53,171 nt of DNA from UBA4636 sp045534575 (GCA_045534575.1 JAZSJZ010000014.1:1-53171); one strand, 5' to 3'. Shown: positions 7,669-17,958, counted from the first letter of the stretch. Translations and numbers: made by a program. Notes: generated by a model not told the origin, from the letters alone.

Positions 7669-9891
7669 TTAGTCAATCCACCAATTATCGGGAATATCGT
7701 TTTTCTCTTTTTTGGTTTCTTCTTGTTTTATTGAAGCATAGTTTACTTGTTTAAAAAACACTTTTTTTCCTAGAATTTGCCCGTTTTTACCCGTTGAATA
7801 CGGCTGAATATATATTTTATATTCGCCAAATTCGGTTAAGTTGTGTGAAACCTCGTTATCTTTGCCACTAAAAATTAGTTTTTCATCATCATTAAACTCT
7901 AGAAAAATTTTTAAGCCAACAGGTTCTTTTTTATCTACCTTGAACGATAAAATTGCGTTGTTAAAACTTAAGTTCAATTCATCAATTTGAGGGTCGGAAA
8001 ATACGCTAGACTTTTCTTTTGGCTCTGTTCCGTTTAAATAGAGTGCCTCAAAGCAATATTTATCAGGCGCGTTTGGGTCAGAAAGTAACGTTTTATAGTC
8101 GTTTTCAAACGATAATTTGTCTATATTATAGTAATTTGCGCCAACTATTTGAAAGTTTTTAGGTAAATTATTATCGTTGTAAATATGGTCGTAAATATAA
8201 TTCAAACTAGCGCAAGGCGTGTTTCCGCCGGTTATTGAATTTTTCATATAACTCATATTTTGATAGCCAACCCAAGTTGCTACGGTGTTTGAAGTTGTGT
8301 AAGAAATAGCGTAAGCATCGGTATTGCCGTTTTCATTGCCACTAGTTCCCGTTTTGCAAGCGATTTCAAAGTTATGGTAACTTAGTTTTTTGGCAGTTCC
8401 TAATTTTACCGTATCTTTTAAAATATCGGTGATAATAGAGCACGTTCCGCTTTGGAAAACTTCTTCGAACTTGTTTTCGTTTTCGTAAATGGTTTTGCCG
8501 TTATTATCAATAATTTTCTTGATAAAAGTTGGTTTTTTATACTTCCCAAAATTCGCAAACGTAGAGTATGCGCCAGATATCGTTTTTAATTTAACTCCAC
8601 TATTTGATGCGCCAAGCGCTGATGATAGTTCATCGTTTTGAAGATTTATGCCTAGTTTTTCTAAATATTTTTTACAATAATCAACGCCACAAAGGCTAAG
8701 AATTTTTACCGTTGGAACGTTTAAACTTTTTGTTAGCGCTTCTTTCGTTGTTACAACGCCATAATATTTATCGTTAAAGTTTTTTGGAACGTAACCATCA
8801 AACGACGTTTTTTCATCGAAAAAGCAAGTGGTCGTAGTGATTTTTTTGCCATCTATTGCGGGTGCGTAAACATAGATTGGTTTAATAGTTGAAGCGGGCT
8901 GGCGTTCTATCTCTCCGCAAGTTGAATAGTAGGCTGGGATAGATAAATCTTTATTATTTATTATTATTGCTTGATAATCAAAATTTTGGTCGGTTTTAGC
9001 GTCTTTTAATGTTTGCTGAAGCAAATTATCGTAATAAGTGTAAATTTTATAGCCGTTTAAATTGTTTGGTGAGAGGTTTAATTCCTCGTCAATTTCATTT
9101 AAAACCGCCTTAAAATAACTTGAAGAATAGTTTTCGCTAGTAGATAAGTTTAAAGGAATCTCTTCATTTTTAGTCTTTTCATATTCTTGATTAGAAATAT
9201 AGCCAAGTTCCTTCATTTTTGAAAGAACAACGTTTCTTTTCTCTTTAGTTGATATTGCGTTTTTAACAGGGTTTATTTTGGAAGGCGACTTAATAATCGC
9301 TGATAGGGTTGCGCTTTCGTTTAAATTTAAATCCTTAGCATCTTTAGAAAAGTAATAGTTTGACGCTTTTTGAATTCCGTAACAATTTTCACCAAAATAA
9401 ATTGTGTTTAAATAGAAGGTTAATATTTCATCTTTTGAATAAGTTTTTTCAAGTTTTTGCGTAAGTTTAATTTCTTTTAATTTTCGCTTAAGTGTTTTTT
9501 CGCTAGTTAAGTGTGTGTTTTTTATAAGTTGCTGGGAGATAGTGGAAGCGCCTTGAGATAACTCGCCGTCTTTCAAATTAACAAAAACAGCCTTTATCAT
9601 CCTCAAATAATCTAGCCCCTTATGTTTAAAAAAATTTTTATCTTCACTTGCGATAAATGCGTTTTTAGTCGTTTCGTTAAGGTCTAAATACGATATTTTC
9701 TCGTTTGATAAACTTGTTGTCATTTTGGAATTATGCGTGTCGTAAAAACTCGTAAAATCGTTGATTGTTTCAAGTGAATTTGTGTTTAATTCCATTTTTG
9801 TTGGCGTTAATAAAAACACCGCTACGAACACAGAAAAAATAATTCCAATAATTAAAACTAATAAAAAAAGCCCTTTAAAAAATCGTTTCAT
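7669..9891 (-). CDS. Class A penicillin-binding protein (PBP1a type)
   Basis: A 740-residue bifunctional peptidoglycan synthase. A single N-terminal membrane anchor (about 5-28) precedes the GT51 glycosyltransferase, with catalytic E83 in SEDKNFFKHKG and QGASTISQQ (113-121). The transpeptidase has S334-T-I-K337, S389-L-N391 and K513-T-G-T. A C-terminal beta-rich extension of about 120 residues follows. It is transcribed alone, convergent with the upstream block and divergent from miaB. Both catalytic centres look intact. Confidence 0.95.
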   Translation of the reverse strand: MKRFFKGLFLLVLIIGIIFSVFVAVFLLTPTKMELNTNSLETINDFTSFYDTHNSKMTTSLSNEKISYLDLNETTKNAFIASEDKNFFKHKGLDYLRMIKAVFVNLKDGELSQGASTISQQLIKNTHLTSEKTLKRKLKEIKLTQKLEKTYSKDEILTFYLNTIYFGENCYGIQKASNYYFSKDAKDLNLNESATLSAIIKSPSKINPVKNAISTKEKRNVVLSKMKELGYISNQEYEKTKNEEIPLNLSTSENYSSSYFKAVLNEIDEELNLSPNNLNGYKIYTYYDNLLQQTLKDAKTDQNFDYQAIIINNKDLSIPAYYSTCGEIERQPASTIKPIYVYAPAIDGKKITTTTCFFDEKTSFDGYVPKNFNDKYYGVVTTKEALTKSLNVPTVKILSLCGVDYCKKYLEKLGINLQNDELSSALGASNSGVKLKTISGAYSTFANFGKYKKPTFIKKIIDNNGKTIYENENKFEEVFQSGTCSIITDILKDTVKLGTAKKLSYHNFEIACKTGTSGNENGNTDAYAISYTTSNTVATWVGYQNMSYMKNSITGGNTPCASLNYIYDHIYNDNNLPKNFQIVGANYYNIDKLSFENDYKTLLSDPNAPDKYCFEALYLNGTEPKEKSSVFSDPQIDELNLSFNNAILSFKVDKKEPVGLKIFLEFNDDEKLIFSGKDNEVSHNLTEFGEYKIYIQPYSTGKNGQILGKKVFFKQVNYASIKQEETKKEKNDIPDNWWID

Positions 9892-9938
9892 ACAAGATTA
9901 TTATTTGTATTTTAATTAATAATATTCTATTATTAAAC

Positions 9939-9967
9939 TTGCCAAACGGCGTTTTTTATTATATAAT
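9939..9967 (+). promoter_or_regulatory. SigA-like promoter of miaB with an almost leaderless start
   Basis: TTGCCA (9939-9944), a 17-bp spacer and TATAAT (9962-9967). The miaB ATG is at 9976, only eight bases after the -10 element, and there is no Shine-Dalgarno sequence between them. Transcription would begin at or within a few bases of the start codon. Confidence 0.7.
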
Positions 9968-9975
9968 ATTTCATT

Positions 9976-11310
9976 ATGAATAAATTTTACAAAATCGTAA
10001 CCTACGGTTGCCAAATGAACGTTCACGAATCTGAAAAACTTGCGGGTATTTTAGTTAGCCGTGGGTATCAACAAACAGATGACGTTAATCTTTGCGACGT
10101 TATCGTGTTTAACACTTGTTGCATAAGAGAAAACGCCGAACAGCACGCCTTTGGCAATATTGGAGCGTTAAAACAACTAAAGAAGAAAAAGCCATCTTTA
10201 ATTATTGCAGTTGGCGGATGTATGACTCAACAAGAGGGTGAAGTTGAAATTTTTAAGAAAAAATATCCTTTCGTTGATATCATTTTTGGAACTTATAACT
10301 TAGAGGCTTTCGGGTATTTACTCGATAAAAAGTTGAAAGGTGAAAAAAGGGTTGTTCAAGTTCTTGAGAAAAACGGCAAAATTTTAGAAGGATTAAAGCC
10401 GTTTAGAACTAGTTATCCTAATGCTTGGGTAAACATTATGCAAGGTTGCAATAATTTCTGCACTTATTGCATCGTGCCTTACGTTAGAGGTAGAGAAAGA
10501 AGCCGAACGATTGAAAACATTTTTAGAGAAGTGCAAATTCTCGTTATGATGGGCTATAAAGAGATAACGCTTCTCGGTCAAAACGTAAATTCCTACGGAA
10601 AAGACCTTGAAAACGGTGAAAATTTTGCAATGCTTATTGAAAAACTTGGCGAGATTAACGGCGATTATCGGCTTAGATTTATGAGCAACCACCCCAAAGA
10701 CTTGACTGAGGATTTGGTTAGGGCAATTTCGAAAAACGAAAATTGTTGCCACCTAATTCATCTTCCACTTCAGTCTGGTAGCGATAGAATTTTAAAACTT
10801 ATGAATAGAAAATATACTTCAAAAGATTTTCTAGAAAAAGTTGAACTTATTCGCAAATATATGCCAGATTGCGCAATTTCAACCGACATTATGGTAGGTT
10901 TTCCAACCGAAACGGAAGAAGATTTCTTGCAAACACTTGAAGTTTCTAAAAAAGCAGGGTTTTCTTCAGCGTTTACGTTCGTTTATTCTAGGCGAAAGGG
11001 AACCGTTGCCGATAAGATGGACGAGCAAGTTGACGATGAAGTAAAAAAAGATAGAATTATGCGCTTAGTTGATTTCCAAAACGAGATGACAAGGCTAATT
11101 TCTAAAGAATATATCGGCAAAACTGTTGAAATTTTGTGTGAAGATTTCGACGAAAAACGCGCGCTTTATATGGGGCGCGACGAATACGGCAGAATGGGGT
11201 ATTTTGCGAGCGAAAAATCACAAATCGGCGATTTTGTGAATATTAAAATTACTTCTGTTAACGGCATTTCGCTTTACGGCGAGGTGGTTGAAGAAGTTAA
11301 TGACGATTAA
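9976..11310 (+). CDS. miaB: tRNA-2-methylthio-N6-isopentenyladenosine synthase MiaB
   Basis: A 444-residue radical-SAM methylthiotransferase acting on i6A37 of tRNAs. The N-terminal domain holds the auxiliary cluster cysteines C12, C48 and C82. The radical SAM cluster motif is C158-x3-C162-x2-C165, and a TRAM RNA-binding domain ends the protein. miaA, which makes its i6A substrate, lies in the same cluster at 15819. A good promoter sits so close to the ATG that the mRNA may be leaderless. MutS follows after 32 nt, so the DNA repair genes may share this transcript. Confidence 0.96.
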   Translation: MNKFYKIVTYGCQMNVHESEKLAGILVSRGYQQTDDVNLCDVIVFNTCCIRENAEQHAFGNIGALKQLKKKKPSLIIAVGGCMTQQEGEVEIFKKKYPFVDIIFGTYNLEAFGYLLDKKLKGEKRVVQVLEKNGKILEGLKPFRTSYPNAWVNIMQGCNNFCTYCIVPYVRGRERSRTIENIFREVQILVMMGYKEITLLGQNVNSYGKDLENGENFAMLIEKLGEINGDYRLRFMSNHPKDLTEDLVRAISKNENCCHLIHLPLQSGSDRILKLMNRKYTSKDFLEKVELIRKYMPDCAISTDIMVGFPTETEEDFLQTLEVSKKAGFSSAFTFVYSRRKGTVADKMDEQVDDEVKKDRIMRLVDFQNEMTRLISKEYIGKTVEILCEDFDEKRALYMGRDEYGRMGYFASEKSQIGDFVNIKITSVNGISLYGEVVEEVNDD

Positions 11311-11342
11311 AATTACTAAAGATTAAAGTTTTAGGTGTTACT

Positions 11343-13919
11343 ATGGCATTGTCCGACATGATGAAGCATTATTTTCAAATTAAAGAACGCTATCCCGATT
11401 GCATAATCTTTTACAGATTAGGCGATTTTTACGAGATGTTTTTTGACGATGCGAAAGAGGCTTCTAGTTTATTAGAATTAACTTTAACGGGTCGCGATTG
11501 CGGTTTAGAAGAGCGTGCGCCGATGTGTGGAATTCCTGCAAAAGCGTGCGATGCTTATATTGCAAAACTTGTTTCTTTTGGTAAAAAGGTTGCAATTTGC
11601 GAGCAATTAACGGAAGCAGGCGCGCAAAAAGGGCTTGTTGTTCGCGACGTTATTAGAGTTGTAACTAGCGGAACGGTTACGGACGATTCGTCAATCGATA
11701 CTAAAACCAATAATTTTATTGCGTGCGTTTCATCAAAAAACGGCGTTTTTGGCATTTCGTGGGCTGATATTACGACGGGTACTTTTTATGCGCAAGAGTT
11801 GGTTGGCTCAAATATGCTTGTTGATGCAATTTTTAGAATAAACCCAGCCGAAATTATTTGTGATAAAGAGGCTTTTTCGATTTATCAAAATTTGCAAGAC
11901 GGCGTTAAAGAGTCGATTTGCAAGTTCAGCGAGTTTAGAGATTCGGCTTTTAGCGCTTCGTCTTATGAAAAGATTTTAAAAGAAAAGTTTGGCGTTGTTG
12001 ATTTATCTGTTTTGCTTCCTATCGAAAAAGTTGAAGCGTTTCGCTCGGCTGGCGCGCTTTTGGCATATTTGAAAGATACGCAGATGCACGCGCTTCAAAA
12101 TATTTCTTCGATTTCTTACTATGACGACGGGAAGTTTTTATACCTTGACCAAACTGCGCTTAAGAACCTTGAAATAACCAAGTCAATGCGTGACGGAAAG
12201 CCGTTCGGCTCGCTTTTGTGGGCTGTTGACTTTACCAAAACGGCTGGTGGTGGCAGAAAAATTAAAGAAGTTTTACTCTCTCCGCTTAGAAATATCGAAA
12301 AAATCAATTATCGCTTAGACGGCGTTGAAGATTTGTTTTCAAACAACCACGCAAGAGAATCGCTTTGCGAAACGTTAAAAAGCGTTCACGATATTGAGCG
12401 TCTTGCTGGGAAGGTTTCTAATAACGTCGTAACTCCAAGAGATTGTGGGGCGTTATTATCGTCATTAAACGCAGTTCCTAGCCTAAAGTTCAATCTTTTG
12501 GGTATGAAATCGCAAATTATCAAAGATATCGTTGACGGTATGGGCGATTTTGATGCTCTTTGCGACCTTTTGCAAAAGGCGTTAATTGATGAAAATCTTC
12601 CAATTTCGGTTAAAGACGGAGGCTTTATTAAGCGTGGGTTTGACGAGCATCTAGACGAACTTTACGCTTTAAAAACTAACGCTAGTGGCTTTATTAAAGA
12701 GATGGAAGAGCGTGAGCGCGAGCAAACGGGAATTAGAACGCTCAAGATAAATTACAATAAAGTTTTCGGCTATTATATCGAGGTTTCAAAGTCGTTTATA
12801 GGTCAAGTGCCTTACACTTACGTAAGAAAACAAACGCTTGTTAACGGCGAGAGATATATCACCGAAGAATTGAAAAAATTTGAAGAACAGATTTTAACTT
12901 GCAACGAAAGCATTATTAGAATCGAAAACGAGATTTTTAATAAGATTAAAACGGTTTTATTAGACCATTTGCAAAAAATTCTTAAATGCGCAAAGTGCGT
13001 TTCTATGCTTGACGTTTTATTATCGTTTGCAACCGTTGCTAAAAGCAGAAATTACGTAAGACCTGAAATTGTTGATTACGGCAATTCTATAGATATCGTA
13101 GGTGGTCGCCACCCGGTGGTTGAAGCGGGCGGAAAGATTAAGTTTATTCCAAACGACACATATCTTAACGCTAGCGATAATTCAATGATGATAATAACAG
13201 GGCCTAACATGGCGGGAAAATCAACGTATATGCGCCAAGTTGCTCTAATTTGTATTCTAGCGCATGCAGGGGCGTTCGTTCCAGCAAAATCTGCAATAAT
13301 TCCGCTAATCGATAAGATTTTTACCCGTGTTGGCGCGAGCGATAACTTAATGTTCGACCAATCAACCTTTATGGTTGAAATGGCGGAAGTTGCAAACATT
13401 TTAAGAAATGCAACTAAAGATAGCCTTTTGATTTTAGACGAAGTTGGTCGTGGAACTTCTACGTTTGACGGGCTCTCTATAGCGTGGGCGGTTGTGGAAT
13501 ATTTAGCAACCAAACTTAAAGCAAAAACGCTTTTTGCAACGCACTACCACGAACTTAGCGAACTTGAGCAAAGTCTTGAAGGCGTTAAAAACTATAAGGT
13601 TACCGTAAAAGAAATTAACGGCTCAATCGTATTTTTGAGAAAAATTATGCTAGGTAGCGCAAACAAGAGTTTTGGTATTGAAGTTGCCAACTTTGCTGGC
13701 GTTCCTAAAGATATAACCAATCGCGCTAAGAAAATTTTAAAATCTTTAGAGAAAAACGATTTGGTAATAAAGGGCGATTTATCTTCCAAAACTCAAGAAG
13801 AGAAGGTTGATAGCGAAGTTGAAAAATATATTAAATCGTTAGACTTAAATAACGTTTCACCAATGAAGGCTTTTGAAATTTTAGCATTTTTAAAGGAAAA
13901 ATTAGATGTCGAAAATTAA
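11343..13919 (+). CDS. mutS: DNA mismatch repair protein MutS
   Basis: An 858-residue mismatch-recognition ATPase. The mismatch-binding F-x-E motif is F29-Y-E31 in the N-terminal domain. The core clamp and levers follow, and the ABC ATPase has Walker A GPNMAGKS (620-627) and a DEVGRGTS Walker B/signature region around 700. Length and order are standard for bacterial MutS1. Its last codons overlap the start of mutL, so the two are translated together. Confidence 0.97.
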   Translation: MALSDMMKHYFQIKERYPDCIIFYRLGDFYEMFFDDAKEASSLLELTLTGRDCGLEERAPMCGIPAKACDAYIAKLVSFGKKVAICEQLTEAGAQKGLVVRDVIRVVTSGTVTDDSSIDTKTNNFIACVSSKNGVFGISWADITTGTFYAQELVGSNMLVDAIFRINPAEIICDKEAFSIYQNLQDGVKESICKFSEFRDSAFSASSYEKILKEKFGVVDLSVLLPIEKVEAFRSAGALLAYLKDTQMHALQNISSISYYDDGKFLYLDQTALKNLEITKSMRDGKPFGSLLWAVDFTKTAGGGRKIKEVLLSPLRNIEKINYRLDGVEDLFSNNHARESLCETLKSVHDIERLAGKVSNNVVTPRDCGALLSSLNAVPSLKFNLLGMKSQIIKDIVDGMGDFDALCDLLQKALIDENLPISVKDGGFIKRGFDEHLDELYALKTNASGFIKEMEEREREQTGIRTLKINYNKVFGYYIEVSKSFIGQVPYTYVRKQTLVNGERYITEELKKFEEQILTCNESIIRIENEIFNKIKTVLLDHLQKILKCAKCVSMLDVLLSFATVAKSRNYVRPEIVDYGNSIDIVGGRHPVVEAGGKIKFIPNDTYLNASDNSMMIITGPNMAGKSTYMRQVALICILAHAGAFVPAKSAIIPLIDKIFTRVGASDNLMFDQSTFMVEMAEVANILRNATKDSLLILDEVGRGTSTFDGLSIAWAVVEYLATKLKAKTLFATHYHELSELEQSLEGVKNYKVTVKEINGSIVFLRKIMLGSANKSFGIEVANFAGVPKDITNRAKKILKSLEKNDLVIKGDLSSKTQEEKVDSEVEKYIKSLDLNNVSPMKAFEILAFLKEKLDVEN

Positions 13920-15840
13920 CATTTTACCGCAATCGGTTTACAATCAAATATCTGCTGGTGAAGTTGTTGAAAGGCCATCGTCAGTAGTAAAAGAACTTTT
14001 TGAAAACGCTGTTGATGCTGGCGCAACTGATATTTTAGTAACCATTGAAAACGGCGGACTTACTGATATTTTCGTTCAAGATAACGGCTCGGGTATTGAA
14101 AAAGACGAAATTCAAAAAGCCTTTTTACCTCACGCAACGAGTAAACTTTACGACGCTCAAGACCTTCAAAAAATTCAAACGTTAGGTTTTAGAGGCGAAG
14201 CGCTTGCTAGCATTTCGTCTGTTGCAGAATGTTCTATCGCATCAAAAACAAAATCTCAAGAAATCGGCTATACATTGTCTTGTCGTGGCGGTGAGTTTAC
14301 AGAACTTGAACCTGCGCCTTGCGTTGAAGGAACTTCGGTTACCGTTGCAAATTTATTCTTTAACACTCCAGCAAGGCTAAAGTTTATGAAAACGCCAAAA
14401 GCCGAAGAGCGAGATGTTACCACTATGATGGAAAAACTAATTTTGGCAAATCCGTTCGTAAAAGTTCGCTATTATGCTGATAATAAACTTATTTTTCAAT
14501 CATACGGCGAGGGTATTGAAGACGCTGTTTTAGCCGTTTTAGGCGCGGAAGTTATTGATAATTCTTATTTTATTTCAACCGAGAAAAACGGAATAAAAAT
14601 CGAAGGTTTTATCGGTTCAACTAACTATTACAAGGCTAACAGAACCTATCAAACGCAAATTGTTAACGGAAGATACGTTGTTGATAACACAATTTCAACC
14701 TCTATTCACAACGCGTATTCTAACTATTTAATGAAACGGCAATACCCCGTTTATGTCGTTTATATCACCGTGCCGACCGAGTTTGTGGACGTAAACGTTC
14801 ACCCTAGAAAAACTGAAGTTAGGTTTTTAAATAACCAAGTTATTTACGGCGCGCTTTATTCTGTTATTTCTAAGGTTTTAGACGGAAGCGCTGCTGCTCT
14901 TGATATTATTAAAAAGACTAAAAAGGACGAAATTTCGTTCATTGATGATGCTCCACTTAGCGAAATGGCGATATCTCAAGACGAAAAACCTTTAACAAAA
15001 ACTCAAGATTTCTACTCAGGCACGAAAACGCCGATTAAAGATTTTGCTAACGTAAAGGTTGAAAAATACGTTATTCCTAAAATTCCTAAAAAGCAAGTAA
15101 CTAAAGTTGCTCAGCCCGTTACTGATTTTACCGATGAAAGCGTTCTAAAGGGCAAAAAATCCGACTTGATTGACGATATTTTCAAGGAAAATAAAGCCTA
15201 TATTGAAAAACTTGAGCGTGAAAAGGCAGAAAAAGAACAAGAGGCTGTTCAAGTTGAGTTTGAAACGCAAATTGAACCGAAATTTATTGGACAAGTTCTT
15301 TCAACCTATCTTATTTTAGAATATGGAAAAGACCTTTTGTTTATCGACCAGCACGCAGCGCACGAGCGCATTATCTTTGATAAATTTTGCAAAAAACTAG
15401 AAACAAATGAAATTGCTAAACAAAATTTAATTTATCCTTATGCGTTCAAAACCAACGCCAAAGAGTTTGATATGCTCTTTGACCAAATGCAATATTTTAG
15501 AGAATTAGGAATTGATATCGAAGTTGCCGACGACGACCTTTTCAAGGTTTATTCGGTTCCTGTTGAACTTGCCGATATCAATTACGACCTTTTCTTTAGA
15601 GATATTTTGACCGACCAAAAATACCAGCAAGAGAAAATTCCTTCAATTTTAAGGGAAAAATTGATTCAAAAAGCGTGCAAAGCCGCTATAAAATCTGGGC
15701 ATGAATTATCACGCATGGAAATTGATTCGCTTCTTTTAATGCTAAAAGATAATTGGGGTTTAAAATGCCCACACGGAAGACCGGTCGCTGTTAAAATTTC
15801 TCGCGCGGAAATAGATAAATGGTTCAAAAGAATAGTTTAA
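13906..15840 (+). CDS. mutL: DNA mismatch repair protein MutL
   Basis: A 644-residue GHKL ATPase that couples mismatch recognition to strand incision. N-terminal ATPase motifs are ELFENAVDAGA, DNGSGI (about 61-66) and GFRGEAL (93-99). A poorly conserved linker (about 340-450) precedes the C-terminal endonuclease domain with DQHAAHER (481-488) and CPHGRP near the end. The second acidic residue of the endonuclease motif is Asp492 where the consensus has Glu. AAAGGA precedes the ATG, which lies within mutS; the end overlaps miaA by 22 nt. Confidence 0.96.
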   Translation: MSKINILPQSVYNQISAGEVVERPSSVVKELFENAVDAGATDILVTIENGGLTDIFVQDNGSGIEKDEIQKAFLPHATSKLYDAQDLQKIQTLGFRGEALASISSVAECSIASKTKSQEIGYTLSCRGGEFTELEPAPCVEGTSVTVANLFFNTPARLKFMKTPKAEERDVTTMMEKLILANPFVKVRYYADNKLIFQSYGEGIEDAVLAVLGAEVIDNSYFISTEKNGIKIEGFIGSTNYYKANRTYQTQIVNGRYVVDNTISTSIHNAYSNYLMKRQYPVYVVYITVPTEFVDVNVHPRKTEVRFLNNQVIYGALYSVISKVLDGSAAALDIIKKTKKDEISFIDDAPLSEMAISQDEKPLTKTQDFYSGTKTPIKDFANVKVEKYVIPKIPKKQVTKVAQPVTDFTDESVLKGKKSDLIDDIFKENKAYIEKLEREKAEKEQEAVQVEFETQIEPKFIGQVLSTYLILEYGKDLLFIDQHAAHERIIFDKFCKKLETNEIAKQNLIYPYAFKTNAKEFDMLFDQMQYFRELGIDIEVADDDLFKVYSVPVELADINYDLFFRDILTDQKYQQEKIPSILREKLIQKACKAAIKSGHELSRMEIDSLLLMLKDNWGLKCPHGRPVAVKISRAEIDKWFKRIV

Positions 15841-16748
15841 AAGGTAAAATTATCGTTATCTGCGGACCAACAGGAAGCGGAAAAACTGCGCTTGCAATAA
15901 AACTTGCCAACCACTTTAACACCGAGATTATTTCAGCCGATTCTATCGCTATTTATCGTGGGCTTGATATTGGCACGGCTAAGCCAGACGAAACTGAAAA
16001 AGCGCAAGCAAAGCACAACTTAATCGATATCGTTGACCCAAAAGAAACTTTTTCCGTATCCGACTATGAAGCGTTTGCCTTAAGAGAAATTGAAAGGCTT
16101 TTTAGCCAAGATAAAGGCGCAATCATTTGCGGTGGCACTGGTTACTATATCGACGCAGTTTTGTTTGAAAAAAGTTACGGAAACTGCCCTAAAAACGACC
16201 AAATCCGCGCTAAATATGAAGAAATTTTAAAAAATTTCGGTGCGGAATATCTTTTCTCGCTTTTAGAAAAAGTTGACGAAGAAACCAGCAAAATTTTGCA
16301 CCCTAACGATACTATGCGTGTTATTCGCGCGCTTGAAATTTTCGAGCAAACGGGCGTTAAAAAATCTGCTATTAAAGACGATATTAAGCCAAGGTTTGAC
16401 TATTTTGCTTTTTCATACGACTACGATAGAGAACTTTTATATGAGCGCATAAACAAACGCGTTGACATTATGTTCGAAAAAGGGCTTTTAGAAGAAGTTA
16501 GGTCGCTTTTATCAAGCGGTGTTGAAAAAACGGCACAATCAATGCAAGGCATAGGTTACAAAGAAGTTGTTGAAGGCATTGAAAATGGCTTTGATATTGA
16601 AAAAATAAAAGACGCCGTTAAGCAAAACTCTAGAAGATACGCTAAACGGCAAATAACTTACTTTAAAAAACTACCAAATTTACACTTTTTAAAACCGACG
16701 GGAAACGAAATCCAAGAGGTTTTATCTATAATTGAAGATGGACAATAA
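15819..16748 (+). CDS. miaA: tRNA dimethylallyltransferase MiaA
   Basis: A 309-residue enzyme transferring a dimethylallyl group to A37 of tRNAs reading U-initial codons, the substrate of MiaB encoded upstream. The P-loop is GPTGSGKT (16-23), followed by the conserved DSIAIYRGLDIGTAKP stretch and GGTGYYIDA. The start overlaps the end of mutL and its 3' end overlaps the next gene. The dimethylallyl donor comes from the isoprenoid pathway, whose first enzyme (dxs) lies a few genes downstream. Confidence 0.95.
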   Translation: MVQKNSLKGKIIVICGPTGSGKTALAIKLANHFNTEIISADSIAIYRGLDIGTAKPDETEKAQAKHNLIDIVDPKETFSVSDYEAFALREIERLFSQDKGAIICGGTGYYIDAVLFEKSYGNCPKNDQIRAKYEEILKNFGAEYLFSLLEKVDEETSKILHPNDTMRVIRALEIFEQTGVKKSAIKDDIKPRFDYFAFSYDYDRELLYERINKRVDIMFEKGLLEEVRSLLSSGVEKTAQSMQGIGYKEVVEGIENGFDIEKIKDAVKQNSRRYAKRQITYFKKLPNLHFLKPTGNEIQEVLSIIEDGQ

Positions 16749-17958
16749 ATTTATAACAGAAATAATCGCAAAAAATAAGGGCTTGTTAAAAGAGGCGTTT
16801 GATAAAATTGACGAAATTGCTCTTTTTAACCAAAAAAAGGTGCTTGAAGCCTTTCAAAAAAACAAAATTGCGCTTCGCCACTTTAACGGAACAACGGGCT
16901 ATGGCTACGACGATGACGGAAGAGATTCGCTAAAGAGAGTTTACGCCGACGTTTTTCACGCCGAAAAAGCTGTAATTTCACCTAATATCGTATCTGGCAC
17001 ACACGCATTGTCGCTCGCGCTTTTTTCTATTTTACGTGGCGGGGATAGAATCTTGTTTGCAACGGGAAAACCTTACGATACCTTGCAAGAAGTTATCGAA
17101 GGGGAAAGACTGTCTTTAAAAGAACTCGGTGTTACTTTTGACTACGTGAACTTGATTGACGTTGATTTTGACTATGATAAAATATCGCAATCTATCAAAG
17201 AAAATATGCCAACTATGGTTTACGTTCAAAAATCAAGAGGCTATGAAGATAGAGAAGCCGTTTCTAACGAAAAAATTAAGAAACTTAACGATTTTATTAA
17301 GGATTTGGGTTTTGAAGGCTGTCTTTTCGTAGATAACTGCTACGGCGAATTTGTTGAAAAAACCGAACCAACCGACGTTGGCGCTGATATTGTTGCCGGC
17401 TCATTGATTAAGAACATTGGCGGTGGCATTGCTCCAACGGGTGGCTACGTTGCGGGAAAGGCAGAATATATTGATTTAGTTGAAGCAAGGCTTACTTCTC
17501 CTTCAATTGCTGGCGAGGTTGGCTCTTACGCTTTTGGTTATCAATATTTTTATCAAGGATTATTTTTAGCACCACACGTTGTTTCTCAGGCGTTGAAGGG
17601 CAGTATGCTAATTGGTGCTGTTATGGAAGAGCTTGGTTTTGAAACAACACCTAAAGCATTTAAAACTCCGTTCGACATAACTCGCTCGGTTAAAATGAAA
17701 AACGAAAAAAATCTCGTTTCCTTTATTCAGTCTGTTCAGTCTGTTTCGCCGATTGATAGTTTTGTTAGCGTTATACCAGCTCCTATGCCGGGGTATTCGC
17801 ACAAGGTGGTAATGGCTGCTGGGTGCTTTGTTCAAGGCTCGTCGATAGAACTATCTTGCGATGCTCCAATTAAAGAGCCGTTCAATGCTTTTATTCAAGG
17901 TGGGTTAACTTTCGAGCACGTTGAAATTGCTCTTTTTGAGATTTTGAAAAACTTATAA
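16732..17958 (+). CDS. PLP-dependent enzyme of the 'aluminium resistance' / methionine gamma-lyase-like family
   Basis: A 408-residue fold-type I PLP enzyme. The ring-stacking region follows NIVSGTHALSLAL (85-97), the aspartate pairing with the cofactor is D201 in FVDNCYGEF, and the Schiff-base lysine is K227 in GSLIKNIGGG. In Firmicutes this family usually sits beside miaA, hfq or lexA, exactly as here. Its true reaction is uncertain; a C-S lyase activity is only suggested by homology. The TTG at 16732 or the ATG at 16738 could be the start; AGAGG lies 13 or 19 nt upstream respectively. Confidence 0.85.
   Translation: MKMDNKFITEIIAKNKGLLKEAFDKIDEIALFNQKKVLEAFQKNKIALRHFNGTTGYGYDDDGRDSLKRVYADVFHAEKAVISPNIVSGTHALSLALFSILRGGDRILFATGKPYDTLQEVIEGERLSLKELGVTFDYVNLIDVDFDYDKISQSIKENMPTMVYVQKSRGYEDREAVSNEKIKKLNDFIKDLGFEGCLFVDNCYGEFVEKTEPTDVGADIVAGSLIKNIGGGIAPTGGYVAGKAEYIDLVEARLTSPSIAGEVGSYAFGYQYFYQGLFLAPHVVSQALKGSMLIGAVMEELGFETTPKAFKTPFDITRSVKMKNEKNLVSFIQSVQSVSPIDSFVSVIPAPMPGYSHKVVMAAGCFVQGSSIELSCDAPIKEPFNAFIQGGLTFEHVEIALFEILKNL

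Noticed and set aside
13076..13513. Minus-strand 145-residue reading frame inside mutS
   Set aside because: It lies wholly opposite the conserved MutS ATPase domain; codon bias of the real gene explains it.
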